A DNA stretch of 64,000 nt from Streptomyces coacervatus (lineage in GTDB: Bacteria; Actinomycetota; Actinomycetes; Streptomycetales; Streptomycetaceae). Within the stretch, counting starts at the first letter, position 1, and every line of letters begins with the position of its first letter. The stretch is from positions 310,001-374,000 of the forward strand of contig NZ_JARHTP010000005.1 in assembly GCF_029223485.1 (NCBI RefSeq), given 5' to 3'. A model generated the notes under the pieces. The model searched no databases. It was given only the letters and a program-made list of their open reading frames with translations, and had not been told where the DNA came from. Positions 8,761 to 17,730 of this stretch are shown one piece after another. The translations under genes and the position numbers were made by a program.

Positions 8761-9762
8761 TCACGAAGCCGCTGATTCGCCGCACGAGCGGCGTACAACG
8801 AGACGGGCGGCGAGGGTGACGGACCGCGGGGGCCGTCCCTCGATGCGGTCGACCAGGGCCCGTACGGCGGCCCGGCCCAGCTCGCCCGTGGGCTGGGCGA
8901 TCGCGGTGATCGGCGGATCGGTGTGCACGAACCAGGGGATGTCGTCGAAGGCGGCCAGCGCGAGGTCCCGCGGAACACGCATCCCACGCGCGCGTACGGC
9001 GTCCAGCGCGCCGAGCGCCATCAGGTTGTCGGCGGCGAACACGGCCTCGGGCGGCTCGGGCAGGTCGAGGAAGCCCTCCATGGCCCGCCGCCCGCTCTCG
9101 GCCTGGAAGTCGCCCTGCCCGATGCAGGCCTCGGGGAGGGGGAGCCCGTACTCGGCCATGGCCTCCCGGAAGGCCTCGATGCGCTCGCTGCCGGTCGTGG
9201 TGGCGGCGGGCCCCGCGATGATCGCGAGCCGCCGGTGCCCCAACCGGTGCAGATGCGCGACGAGATCGCGGATCGCGGCCCGCCCGTCCGCACGCACCAC
9301 CGGCACGTCGACGCCCGGGATCCACCGGTCCACGAACACCATCGGCGTCCCCCCGCGCGCGGCGTCCAGCATGAGGGGGGAGCCGCCGTCGGTGGGGGAG
9401 ACCAGCAGCCCGTCGATACGGCGGTCCAGCAGGTTGCGTACGTGGTGGTCCTGCAGGTCGGGCCGCTCGTCGGCGTTGCCGATGATGACGCTGTAGCCGA
9501 GCGCGCGGGCCTCCTCCTCCACGGAGCGGGCCAGTTCGGTGAAGTAGGGGTTCATCACGTCGCTGATGACCAGGCCGAGGGTGTGGGTCTGGTCGGTGCG
9601 CAGGGAACGGGCGACGGCGTTCGGGCGGTAGCCCAGCGCCTCGACGGCGGCCAGCACGCGCGTGCGTGCGTCCGCGCTGACCGACGGATGGTCGTTCAGG
9701 ACGCGCGACACCGTGGCGACGGACACACCCGCCTCGGCAGCGACGTCCTTGATGCTCGCCAT
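8761..9762 (-). CDS. LacI-family repressor of the ribose operon
   Basis: 333 residues. The N-terminus MASIKDVAAEAGVSVATVSRVLND is a classic LacI helix-turn-helix with hinge helix, followed by a periplasmic-binding-like effector domain (TLGLVISDVMNPYFTEL onward). ATG 9762 follows GGAGGTGGGAG. The frame continues open for another 2 kb upstream, but that part is antisense to recD and is rejected. It lies immediately upstream of rbsA in the same direction, and two LacI-type operator sites lie just upstream, so it likely autoregulates and represses rbsA-rbsCB-rbsK-rbsD in response to ribose or a phosphate of it. Confidence 0.9.
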   Translation of the reverse strand: MASIKDVAAEAGVSVATVSRVLNDHPSVSADARTRVLAAVEALGYRPNAVARSLRTDQTHTLGLVISDVMNPYFTELARSVEEEARALGYSVIIGNADERPDLQDHHVRNLLDRRIDGLLVSPTDGGSPLMLDAARGGTPMVFVDRWIPGVDVPVVRADGRAAIRDLVAHLHRLGHRRLAIIAGPAATTTGSERIEAFREAMAEYGLPLPEACIGQGDFQAESGRRAMEGFLDLPEPPEAVFAADNLMALGALDAVRARGMRVPRDLALAAFDDIPWFVHTDPPITAIAQPTGELGRAAVRALVDRIEGRPPRSVTLAARLVVRRSCGESAAS

Positions 9763-9781
9763 CGCCGCTCCCACCTCCTCG

Positions 9782-9829
9782 TGGAATCGATTACACGACT
9801 TCGTGTACCGAGGATTGGAATCGATTACA
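9782..9829. promoter_or_regulatory. Twin LacI-type operators
   Basis: Two identical copies of TGGAATCGATTACA at 9782-9795 and 9816-9829, 34 bases apart. Each centres on AATCGATT, a near palindrome with the central CG typical of LacI-family operators. They lie 20-67 bases upstream of the lacI start and 75-122 bases upstream of recD, so autoregulation of the ribose operon is the likely role. Confidence 0.8.
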
Positions 9830-9903
9830 CATGGGTTGATCAAGCCCTCAACCACATCCCGAAACCGGATCGTGATGTCAGACCCCCGCTGTAGCGTCGG
9901 ATC

Positions 9904-12132
9904 ATGTCCAATCAGGCGGTGGTCGAAGGCGTACTGGAGCGGATCACGTACGCCAACGAGGAGAACGGGTACACGGTCGCCCGGGTCGACACCGGCAGAG
10001 GAGCCGGCGACCTTCTCACGGTCGTCGGCGCGCTGCTCGGTGCCCAGGTCGGTGAGTCCCTGCGCATGGAGGGCCGTTGGGGCTCTCACCCCCAGTACGG
10101 CAAGCAGTTCACCGTGGAGAACTACACGACGGTGCTCCCGGCCACCGTCCAGGGCATCCGCCGCTACCTCGGCTCGGGGCTGGTCAAAGGCATCGGGCCG
10201 GTCTTCGCCGACCGCATCACCCAGCACTTCGGCCTGGACACCCTGCAGATCATCGAGGAGGAGCCGAAGCGCCTCATCGAGGTCCCCGGTCTCGGCCCCA
10301 AGCGCACCAAGAAGATCGCCGACGCCTGGGAGGAGCAGAAGGCGATCAAGGAGGTCATGCTCTTCCTCCAGACCGTCGAGGTGTCCACCTCCATCGCCGT
10401 GCGCATCTACAAGAAGTACGGCGACGCCTCGATCTCCGTGGTCAAGAACCAGCCTTACCGCCTCGCGGCCGACGTCTGGGGCATCGGCTTCCTCACCGCC
10501 GACAAGATCGCCCAGTCCGTGGGCATCCCGCACGACAGCCCGGAGCGAGTGAAGGCAGGCCTGCAGTACGCGCTGTCGCAGGCCACCGACCAGGGCAACT
10601 GCTATCTCCCCGAGGAGCAGTTGATCGCCGACGCGGTGAAGCTGCTGCAGGTCGACACGGGCCTGGTCATCGAGTGCCTCGCCGAGCTCGCCCAGCCGCC
10701 CGAGGACGGCGAGGACCCCGGTGTCGTACGGGAGAAGGTGCCCGGCCCGGACGGCGGGGACCCGGTGACGGCCGTGTACCTGGTCCCCTTCCACCGTGCG
10801 GAACTCTCCCTGTCCGCCCAGCTGTTGCGCCTCCTGCGCACCGACGAGGACCGGATGCCCGGCTTCCACGAGGTGGCCTGGGACAAGGCGCTGTCCTGGC
10901 TGAAGGACCGTACGGGCGCGGACCTTGCGCCCGAGCAGGAGGCCGCCGTCAAGCTGGCGCTGACCAAGAAGGTCGCCGTGCTGACCGGCGGCCCCGGCTG
11001 CGGCAAGTCCTTCACGGTCCGCTCGATCGTGGAGCTGGCCCGCGCCAAGAAGGCGAGGGTGGTCCTGGCCGCCCCCACCGGGCGCGCCGCCAAGCGCCTG
11101 GCCGAGCTCACCGGCGCCGACGCCTCCACCGTCCACCGCTTGCTGGAGCTGAAGCCCGGCGGCGATGCGGCGTACGACAAGGACCGCCCGCTGGATGCCG
11201 ACCTGGTGGTGGTCGACGAGGCCTCCATGCTGGACCTGCTGCTCGCCAACAAGCTGGTGAAGGCGGTCCCGCCGGGCGCCCATCTCCTCTTCGTCGGGGA
11301 CGTCGACCAACTGCCCAGCGTCGGCGCCGGAGAAGTGCTCCGCGATCTGCTCGCCGACGGCAGCCCGATCCCCGCCGTGCGCCTCACGCGCGTGTTCCGC
11401 CAGGCCCAGCAGTCGGGCGTCGTGACGAACGCGCACCGGATCAACTCCGGTCAGCACCCGGTCACCGACGGCATGAAGGACTTCTTCCTCTTCGTCGAGG
11501 ACGACACGGAGGAGGCCGGGCGGCTCACGGTGGATGTGGCGGCGCGTCGAATTCCGGCCAAGTTCGGGCTCGACCCGCGCCGGGACGTCCAGGTCCTCGC
11601 GCCCATGCACCGAGGACCCGCGGGCGCCGGAAACCTCAACGGCCTGCTCCAGCAGGCCATCACACCGGGCCGCCCCGACCTGCCCGAGAAGCGGTTCGGC
11701 GGCCGGGTCTTCCGCGTCGGCGACAAGGTCACCCAGATTCGCAACAATTACGAGAAGGGCAAGAACGGTGTCTTCAACGGCACTGTCGGCGTGGTCACCT
11801 CGCTCGACCCGGTCGACCAGCGCCTGACGGTGCTGACCGACGAGGACGAGGAGGTTCCGTACGAATTCGACGAACTGGACGAGCTGGCCCACGCATACGC
11901 GGTCACCATCCACCGTTCCCAGGGCAGTGAATATCCCGCTGTGGTGATCCCGGTCACCACCGGAGCCTGGATGATGCTTCAGCGGAACCTGCTGTACACG
12001 GCGGTGACCCGCGCCAAGAAGCTGGTCGTGCTCGTCGGTTCACGCAAGGCGATCGGCCAGGCGGTGCGCACGGTGTCGGCGGGACGACGCTGTACGGCAC
12101 TCGACTTCCGGCTCTCCCCGAGACCCCTGTGA
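9904..12132 (+). CDS. recD2: RecD2-like SF1B DNA helicase
   Basis: 742 residues of the RecD/TraA superfamily 1B helicases, 5'-3' translocases that act in DNA repair without RecBC. The N-terminal part (about 1-330) has the OB-like and helix-hairpin-helix region typical of RecD2 (VPGLGPKRTKKIADAWE). Motor motifs follow: Walker A GGPGCGKSFT (about 364-373), TGRAAKRL, Walker B VVVDEASMLD (about 436-445), GDVDQLPSVGAG, and a C-terminal motif VI-like AVTRAKKLVVLVG. The length fits RecD2, not the shorter RecBCD subunit RecD. ATG 9904 is the start; the gene is divergent from the lacI/ribose operon. Confidence 0.9.
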   Translation: MSNQAVVEGVLERITYANEENGYTVARVDTGRGAGDLLTVVGALLGAQVGESLRMEGRWGSHPQYGKQFTVENYTTVLPATVQGIRRYLGSGLVKGIGPVFADRITQHFGLDTLQIIEEEPKRLIEVPGLGPKRTKKIADAWEEQKAIKEVMLFLQTVEVSTSIAVRIYKKYGDASISVVKNQPYRLAADVWGIGFLTADKIAQSVGIPHDSPERVKAGLQYALSQATDQGNCYLPEEQLIADAVKLLQVDTGLVIECLAELAQPPEDGEDPGVVREKVPGPDGGDPVTAVYLVPFHRAELSLSAQLLRLLRTDEDRMPGFHEVAWDKALSWLKDRTGADLAPEQEAAVKLALTKKVAVLTGGPGCGKSFTVRSIVELARAKKARVVLAAPTGRAAKRLAELTGADASTVHRLLELKPGGDAAYDKDRPLDADLVVVDEASMLDLLLANKLVKAVPPGAHLLFVGDVDQLPSVGAGEVLRDLLADGSPIPAVRLTRVFRQAQQSGVVTNAHRINSGQHPVTDGMKDFFLFVEDDTEEAGRLTVDVAARRIPAKFGLDPRRDVQVLAPMHRGPAGAGNLNGLLQQAITPGRPDLPEKRFGGRVFRVGDKVTQIRNNYEKGKNGVFNGTVGVVTSLDPVDQRLTVLTDEDEEVPYEFDELDELAHAYAVTIHRSQGSEYPAVVIPVTTGAWMMLQRNLLYTAVTRAKKLVVLVGSRKAIGQAVRTVSAGRRCTALDFRLSPRPL

Positions 12133-12266
12133 GAGTTCCTGTCACCCTTGCGGGAGTCCCCGTCACCCCTGTGCGGCCTCTTTGAGACAGGCATCACGAA
12201 AAATGATCGATCAAATGAGTCGCGAAGGTCACAGAGCACTTCCGGATGGGGAATCAAGGGGGCAGG

Positions 12267-12353
12267 ATGAGCAAGTTGGCGGCACTCAGTGCCGCCAATA
12301 GGCCCGATGGTCGACCCCGAGTGCACTCTCCTGAGCCAATTGGGGGAAGGTAG
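12267..12353 (+). other. Possible 28-residue leader ORF in the citrate synthase 5' region
   Basis: ATG 12267 is preceded by AAGGGGGCAGG and opens a frame of 28 codons (starting MSKLAALSAANRPDG) ending at TAG 12351-12353, 51 bases before citA. Inside it lies a 23-base perfect palindrome (12276-12298, 11-bp arms, single-base centre). A leader peptide or simply untranslated leader structure is possible; nothing else in 12133-12404 looks like a gene. Confidence 0.3.
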
Positions 12354-12404
12354 AGACAGTCAGGGCAACCTCGAAGATGAGGCACTACGTCGGTGAGGGA
12401 AGAC

Positions 12405-13694
12405 GTGAGCGACAACTCTGTAGTACTGCGGTACGGCGACGGCGAGTACACCTACCCGGTGATCGACAGCACCGTCGGCGACAAGGGCTTCGACATCGGG
12501 AAGCTCCGCGCCCAGACCGGACTGGTGACGCTGGACAGCGGTTACGGGAACACCGCCGCCTATAAATCCGCGATCACCTACCTCGACGGCGAGGAAGGCA
12601 TCCTCCGGTACCGCGGCTACCCGATCGAGCAGCTGGCGGAGCGCTCCACCTTCCTGGAGGTCGCCTACCTGCTGATCAACGGCGAGCTGCCGACCGTCGA
12701 CGAGCTCTCGGTGTTCAAGAACGACATCACGCAGCACACCCTGCTGCACGAGGACGTCAAGAACTTCTACAAGGGCTTCCCGCGCGACGCCCACCCGATG
12801 GCCATGCTGTCGTCGGTCGTCTCCGCGCTGTCCACCTTCTACCAGGACAGCCACAACCCCTTCGACGAGAAGCAGCGCAACCTCTCGACGATCCGTCTGC
12901 TCGCCAAGCTCCCGACGATCGCGGCGTACGCGTACAAGAAGTCGATCGGCCACCCGTTCGTCTACCCGCGCAACGACCTCGGCTACGTCGAGAACTTCCT
13001 GCGTATGACGTTCTCGGTCCCCGCCCAGGAGTACGACCTCGACCCGGTCGTCGTCTCCGCCCTCGACAAGCTGCTGATCCTGCATGCGGACCACGAGCAG
13101 AACTGTTCGACGTCCACCGTCCGCCTGGTCGGCTCCTCGCAGGCGAACATGTTCGCGTCGATCTCGGCCGGCATCAACGCGCTGTGGGGCCCGCTGCACG
13201 GCGGTGCCAACCAGTCCGTGCTGGAGATGCTCGAAGGCATCCAGGCGGGCGGCGGCGACGTCGACTCCTTCATCCGCAAGGTGAAGAACAAGGAGGAGGG
13301 CGTCCGCCTGATGGGCTTCGGCCACCGGGTGTACAAGTCCTTCGACCCGCGCGCGAAGATCATCAAGGCCGCGGCGCACGACGTCCTCTCGGCCCTCGGC
13401 AAGTCCGACGAGCTGCTGGACATCGCGCTCAAGCTGGAGGAGCACGCGCTCTCGGACGACTACTTCGTCCAGCGCAACCTCTACCCGAACGTGGACTTCT
13501 ACACCGGCCTGATCTACCGCGCCATGGGCTTCCCGACCGAGATGTTCACGGTCCTGTTCGCCCTCGGCCGCCTGCCGGGCTGGATCGCCCAGTGGCACGA
13601 GATGATCAAGGAGCCCGGCTCCCGCATCGGCCGCCCGCGCCAGATCTACACGGGCGTCGTCGAGCGCGACTTCGTCCCCGTCGAGGAACGCTGA
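12405..13694 (+). CDS. Citrate synthase
   Basis: 429 residues, the length of hexameric type II (GltA-like) citrate synthases. It condenses acetyl-CoA and oxaloacetate at the entry to the TCA cycle. Catalytic landmarks are the His in LWGPLHGGANQ (about 264-269), GFGHRVYK (about 304-311) and Asp in PNVDFYTG (about 361-368). I chose GTG 12405 (MSDNSVVLRYGDGEY), the usual N-terminus of actinobacterial homologues, with GAGGGAAG just upstream; GTG 12393 is possible. A strong terminator follows at 13740, and the upstream region is a 272-base leader, so it appears monocistronic. Confidence 0.95.
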   Translation: MSDNSVVLRYGDGEYTYPVIDSTVGDKGFDIGKLRAQTGLVTLDSGYGNTAAYKSAITYLDGEEGILRYRGYPIEQLAERSTFLEVAYLLINGELPTVDELSVFKNDITQHTLLHEDVKNFYKGFPRDAHPMAMLSSVVSALSTFYQDSHNPFDEKQRNLSTIRLLAKLPTIAAYAYKKSIGHPFVYPRNDLGYVENFLRMTFSVPAQEYDLDPVVVSALDKLLILHADHEQNCSTSTVRLVGSSQANMFASISAGINALWGPLHGGANQSVLEMLEGIQAGGGDVDSFIRKVKNKEEGVRLMGFGHRVYKSFDPRAKIIKAAAHDVLSALGKSDELLDIALKLEEHALSDDYFVQRNLYPNVDFYTGLIYRAMGFPTEMFTVLFALGRLPGWIAQWHEMIKEPGSRIGRPRQIYTGVVERDFVPVEER

Positions 13695-13739
13695 CGCCCG
13701 AAGCAAAGAAGCTGAAGCGGAGAAGCTGAGGCAAAAAAG

Positions 13740-13788
13740 AAGGCGCCCTGCCGCCGGTCCCCCCACGGGCCGACGTACAGGGCGCCTT
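13740..13788 (+). terminator. Intrinsic terminator after citrate synthase
   Basis: Perfect 11-bp arms AAGGCGCCCTG and CAGGGCGCCTT with a 27-base loop, 45 bases after the citA stop. An A-run precedes the stem and no long T-run follows, which is common in high-GC genomes. Confidence 0.65.
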
Positions 13789-14311
13789 CCCATGTCCCGG
13801 TGCGGATTCCCCCCACGGGATCCGGCCGGGCGTCTGTGAAGCCAGCGCCTGAATCGCTGTCGAACTGTCGAACTGTTGAAGCGGTCGAGCTGTCGAGTGC
13901 GACGAGAGTTGAGCAGAATGAGCAAAACTCGTCGTACTCATGGTTCTGCGGTCTGCCGGGACAACGCACGCTCGGGAGGGCCGCTCAAAGCTCCCCGGTG
14001 TACGTGGCCCCGGCAACGCAACTCTGAGGAAGTCCCCCAAGACATCCTCAGATGCCAGTTAACGCCCCCCAAGACGCTGCCTGACATCGTCAACTTAGAC
14101 CTTCGAACCCCTTCGATGGTTACGTTCACATCACTGTGATCTGCGTCTCTTGCATATGTCCGTTAGATACGCAAGAGCCCCGATACAGCGATCGGGGCCC
14201 AAGCGTAAGGAAGATGCGCGAGCCTTGTGAAGAGCTTATGTGAGGCTGGCGCCGGACTCCAGAGGTGCTCTCACCTCGACTTCGACTAACCGCCGGTAAC
14301 CCTGCCGCAGT
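13789..14311. other. Gene-free stretch between citA and copA
   Basis: No credible gene on either strand. 13856-13900 is a degenerate tandem of CTGTCGAA-like units. 14100-14170 is unusually AT-rich for this chromosome and holds an inverted repeat CTCTTGC (14147-14153) / GCAAGAG (14171-14177). An 8-bp stem follows at 14177-14198. I see no tRNA or att core here. Confidence 0.5.
14177..14198 (-). terminator. Possible terminator downstream of copA
   Basis: GCCCCGAT / ATCGGGGC stem of 8 bp with a 6-base loop, 114 bases beyond the copA stop, followed on the minus strand by a short T-containing run. It is the only strong stem in reach of copA. Confidence 0.35.
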
Positions 14312-16561
14312 TCAGCGGAACGTCCGCAGTCGAAGGCTGTTCGTCACCACGAACACCGACGAAAAGGCCATTGCGGCGCCGGCGATCATCGGGTTCAGCA
14401 GCCCGGCGGCGGCCAGCGGCAGCGCGGCCACGTTGTACCCGAAGGCCCACACCAGGTTGCCCTTGATCGTGGCCAGCGTCCTGCGGGACAGCCGGATCGC
14501 GTCCGCGGCCACCCGCAGATCCCCGCGCACCAGCGTCAGATCGCCCGCCTCGATCGCCGCGTCCGTCCCGGTCCCCATCGCCAGACCCAGATCGGCGGTG
14601 GCCAGCGCGGCCGCGTCGTTGACGCCGTCGCCGACCATGGCGACCGTCCGCCCCTCGGCCTGCAGCCGTCGTACCGCTTCCACCTTGTCCTCGGGCAGGA
14701 CCTCCGCGATCACCTGCTCGATCCCGACCTCCCGCGCCACCGCCTGAGCGACCGCCCGGTTGTCCCCGGTCAGCAGCACCGGCGTGAGCCCCAGCGCGCG
14801 CAGCTCGCGCACCGCCTGGGCACTGGTCTCCTTGACCGCGTCGGCGACGGCGATGACACCGCGTGCCACTCCGTCCCAGCCGACCACGACGGCCGTACGT
14901 CCGCCGCTCTCGGCCTCGGCCTTGGCGCGGGCCAACTCCTCCGGGAGCCCGTCGAAGAGCCGCCCCACGGCCACCTCGCGGCCCTCCACATGCCCGCGCA
15001 CGCCCCGCCCGGGCACGCTCTCGAACCCCTCGACCTCCGGAAGCTTTCCGGCCCGCTCCGCCGCGCCCACGGCGACCGCCCGGGCGACGGGATGCTCGGA
15101 GGCGTGCTCGACGGCGCCCGCGAGCCGCAGCACCTCCTGCTCGTCGGCGCCGGCGGCGACGTACACCTCATGGAGGGTCATCCGGCCGGTGGTGACCGTT
15201 CCGGTCTTGTCGAGTACGACGGTGTCGACGCGGCGCGTGGACTCCAGGACCTCCGGGCCCTTGATGAGGATGCCGAGCTGGGCGCCACGCCCCGTGCCGA
15301 CCAGCAGCGCGGTCGGTGTGGCCAGGCCCAGCGCGCACGGGCAGGCGATGATCAGGACCGCGACGGCGGCGGTGAACGCGGCCACGGTGTCGCCCGTGAC
15401 GCCGAGCCACACCCCGAACGTACCGAGCGCGATCAGCATGACGACGGGCACGAAGACCGCTGAGATCCGGTCGGCGAGCCGCTGCACCTCCGCCTTGCCG
15501 TTCTGCGCGTCCTCCACCAGCTTCGCCATCCGCGCGAGCTGTGTGTCGGCGCCCACGCGCGTGGCCTCGACGACGAGCCGCCCGCCGGCGTTGACCGTGG
15601 CCCCGGTGACGGCGTCGCCCACGCCCACGTCCACCGGCACCGACTCGCCCGTCAGCATCGAGGCGTCCACGGCGGACGCGCCCTCGACGACGGTGCCGTC
15701 GGTCGCGATCTTCTCCCCGGGCCGCACGACGAAACGGTCCCCGACGGCCAGCTGGGACACGGGGACACGGGTCTCACGGCCGTCGCGGAGCACGGCCACG
15801 TCCTTGGCGCCCAGCTCCAGCAGCGCCCTGAGCGCCGCTCCCGCCCGCCGCTTGGAGCGGGCCTCCAGATAGCGGCCGAGCAGGATGAAGGCGACGACGC
15901 CGGCGGCGACCTCCAGATAGATCGTGGAGGCGCCGTCGGCGCGCGAGACGGTGAGACTGAACTCGTCGTGCATGCCCGGCATGCCCGCGTCGCCGAAGAA
16001 CAGCGCCCACAGCGACCAGCCGAACGCGGCCAGCGTGCCGACCGAGACCAGCGTGTCCATGGTGGCCGCGCCGTGCCTGGCGTTCGTCCAGGCCGCCTTG
16101 TGGAAGGGCAGCCCGCCCCAGACGACCACGGGCGCGGCGAGCGTGAGCGCCAGCCACTGCCAGTCGTCGAACTGCAGGGCCGGGATCATCGACAGCAGTA
16201 CGACCGGCACGGCGAGCAGGGCGGAGACGGTGAAGCGCTGCCGGTAGGAGGCCAGTTCGGGGTCTTCCGCGGCCTCCTCCCCGGCGGGCTCCGGCTGCGG
16301 CGGGGGCGGCTCCTCGGCCGTGTACCCCGTCTTCACCACGGTGGCGATCAGGTCGCCGACCTGGATGCCCGCGGGGTAGGTGACCTTCGCCTTCTCCGTC
16401 GCGAAGTTCACCGTGGCGGTGACGCCGTCCATGCGGTTGAGCTTCTTCTCGACGCGGGCCGCGCAGGAGGCGCAGGTCATCCCGCCGATGAGCAGCTCGA
16501 CCTCGGAGGCGTCCGCTGCCGCGGGTATCGGTGCCGGTGTCTGAGTGGTGGTGCTGCTCAT
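14312..16561 (-). CDS. copA: Copper-translocating P1B-type ATPase CopA
   Basis: 749 residues with one N-terminal heavy-metal-associated domain (GGMTCASCAARVE, Cys30 and Cys33), eight expected membrane helices, the metal-passing CPC motif (about 405), phosphorylation site DKTGTVTTG (about 449) and GDGVND (about 645). It exports Cu(I) across the membrane using ATP. One HMA domain and CPC are standard for bacterial CopA. It lies 20 bases after the CopZ-like chaperone gene on the same strand, and a CsoR-type box lies upstream of that gene, so copper-induced co-transcription is expected. Confidence 0.95.
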   Translation of the reverse strand: MSSTTTQTPAPIPAAADASEVELLIGGMTCASCAARVEKKLNRMDGVTATVNFATEKAKVTYPAGIQVGDLIATVVKTGYTAEEPPPPQPEPAGEEAAEDPELASYRQRFTVSALLAVPVVLLSMIPALQFDDWQWLALTLAAPVVVWGGLPFHKAAWTNARHGAATMDTLVSVGTLAAFGWSLWALFFGDAGMPGMHDEFSLTVSRADGASTIYLEVAAGVVAFILLGRYLEARSKRRAGAALRALLELGAKDVAVLRDGRETRVPVSQLAVGDRFVVRPGEKIATDGTVVEGASAVDASMLTGESVPVDVGVGDAVTGATVNAGGRLVVEATRVGADTQLARMAKLVEDAQNGKAEVQRLADRISAVFVPVVMLIALGTFGVWLGVTGDTVAAFTAAVAVLIIACPCALGLATPTALLVGTGRGAQLGILIKGPEVLESTRRVDTVVLDKTGTVTTGRMTLHEVYVAAGADEQEVLRLAGAVEHASEHPVARAVAVGAAERAGKLPEVEGFESVPGRGVRGHVEGREVAVGRLFDGLPEELARAKAEAESGGRTAVVVGWDGVARGVIAVADAVKETSAQAVRELRALGLTPVLLTGDNRAVAQAVAREVGIEQVIAEVLPEDKVEAVRRLQAEGRTVAMVGDGVNDAAALATADLGLAMGTGTDAAIEAGDLTLVRGDLRVAADAIRLSRRTLATIKGNLVWAFGYNVAALPLAAAGLLNPMIAGAAMAFSSVFVVTNSLRLRTFR

Positions 16562-16581
16562 CTCGGGTTCCCCGGCTCTCG

Positions 16582-16821
16582 TCAGACCTGGCCGACGAGT
16601 TCGAAGCCCGCCTCGTCCACGGCCGCGCGTACGTCGGCCTCGTCGAGCGGGGCGGCGGAGACGACGGTGACCTCACCGGACGCTGCGACGGCCGTCACCG
16701 AGCTGACGCCGGAGAGTTCGAGGATCTCGCCGGAGACGGAACCCTCGCAGTGCCCGCAGCTCATCCCGCTCACCTTGTAGACGGTGGTGACGGTACCCGG
16801 GGTGTCGGTCTGGGCGGTCAT
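16582..16821 (-). CDS. copZ: CopZ-like copper chaperone
   Basis: A 79-residue HMA-domain protein with SGMSCGHCEGSV, Cys22 and Cys25 binding Cu(I). It delivers copper to the CopA N-terminal domain. ATG 16821 follows GAGGAGA at 6 bases; longer frames lack a ribosome site. It is the first gene of the copper operon. The His in CGHC is the variant common in actinobacterial chaperones. Confidence 0.9.
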   Translation of the reverse strand: MTAQTDTPGTVTTVYKVSGMSCGHCEGSVSGEILELSGVSSVTAVAASGEVTVVSAAPLDEADVRAAVDEAGFELVGQV

Positions 16822-16888
16822 GTCGTTCTCCTCGTCGAGGCGTGTGGGGCTGCGGGGGCCCACGAGAGGCCCTCCATTTCTCACACTA

Positions 16889-16903
16889 TACCCCTAGGGG
16901 GTA
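16889..16903. promoter_or_regulatory. CsoR-type copper-responsive operator
   Basis: TATACCCCTAGGGGGTACC around 16887-16905 is a near-perfect palindrome of TACCCC / GGGGTA halves, the known form of actinobacterial CsoR operators. It is 68 bases upstream of copZ. No csoR gene is in the window, so the regulator would act in trans. Confidence 0.7.
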
Positions 16904-16927
16904 CCCAACCAAGGGGAGGCTCGGCGG

Positions 16928-17599
16928 TCAGGCGGTTCGCGTCGTGGCGGTGTCCGTGCCCTCCGGGGCGCCGAGCCGGTCGCCGACCAGGGGTTCGAGA
17001 TAGCGGATCAGTACGTGCTTGATCTCCTGGATGTACGCGTCGCGCCCGGCACCCTCGTGGGCGAGGACCAGCTCCAGGCCCGCCTTGTACACGCCGAGGC
17101 AGACGTGTGCGGTACGGGTGACGTCGGCCGGGGGTGCGTCCGGCAGCAGTGAGAACAGCAGCCCCTCGATCCGGGAGGCCAGCGTCGCGTGCAGGGCGTC
17201 GTGTTCCTCGGCGATCCGGCCGGGGATGTCGGGGCCGTGCATCAGCGCGAAGAACACCGGGTGATCGCAGTTGAAGGCGATGAACCGGTCCACGGCGGCG
17301 CCGACCGCCTCCTCCAGCGGGGTCGCCGGGTCGACCGGGGCGAGCGCCTCGCCGTACGCCTCCCGCATCTCGTGCATCAGCCGGTCGCCGAGCTCGATCG
17401 CGATCGCTTCCTTGTTCGGGAAGAACTGGTAGAGCGTGCCCGGTGAGACGCCGGCCTCGCGGGCGATGGCGTTGGTGCTGGCGGCCGTGTAACCGGTGGT
17501 GCAGAAGACGGATGCGGCGGCTTCGAGGAGCTGGGCGATGCGGCGCTCGCCGCGGGCCTGGCGGCGGCGCGGCTGTTCCTTCTGCGGGTTGTCGGGCAC
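16928..17599 (-). CDS. TetR-family repressor, divergent from MMPL transporter
   Basis: 223 residues. Residues about 20-65 are a TetR helix-turn-helix (ASTNAIAREAGVSPGTLYQFFPNKEA), and the C-terminal helical part is a ligand-binding domain (FNCDHPVFFALMHGPDIPG). GTG 17599 is the start. The gene diverges from a MMPL transporter across 131 bases that contain two copies of the same inverted motif, so repression of both genes is the likely arrangement. The ligand is unknown; a lipid or drug exported by the MMPL protein is the usual inference. Confidence 0.88.
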   Translation of the reverse strand: MPDNPQKEQPRRRQARGERRIAQLLEAAASVFCTTGYTAASTNAIAREAGVSPGTLYQFFPNKEAIAIELGDRLMHEMREAYGEALAPVDPATPLEEAVGAAVDRFIAFNCDHPVFFALMHGPDIPGRIAEEHDALHATLASRIEGLLFSLLPDAPPADVTRTAHVCLGVYKAGLELVLAHEGAGRDAYIQEIKHVLIRYLEPLVGDRLGAPEGTDTATTRTA

Positions 17600-17636
17600 G
17601 CGTTATCCCCAGGTCCGAGAACGTGATTGACAAACA

Positions 17637-17686
17637 CGAGTGATCGCTCGCATTCTGGATCCAGGTGAAACGCGAGCACTCTCTCG
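17637..17686. promoter_or_regulatory. Two CGAG-N6-CTCG operators between tetR and mmpL
   Basis: CGAG-TGATCG-CTCG at 17637-17650 and CGAG-CACTCT-CTCG at 17673-17686, 36 bases apart. In addition the outer flanks CAAACACGAG (17631-17640) and CTCGTGTTTG (17683-17692) are perfect inverted copies, so the whole 62-base block is symmetric. This fits two TetR dimers. Confidence 0.7.
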
Positions 17687-17730
17687 TGTTTGCCAGTTTA
17701 TGGTTTCCACGGTGAAGGGGACACCGCACG

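Noticed and set aside
9763..11913. Open frame continuing the lacI gene upstream on the minus strand for over 2 kb
   Set aside because: It is antisense to the recD2-like helicase gene, and a ribosome site and canonical LacI N-terminus define the start at 9762.
13856..13900. Tandem CTGTCGAA-like units as a CRISPR or minisatellite
   Set aside because: Units are degenerate, without spacers, and too short to be a CRISPR; recorded only as intergenic content.
14147..14198. tRNA-like or attachment-site fold in the AT-rich stretch
   Set aside because: Only two unconnected stems; no anticodon arm, CCA or integrase nearby.
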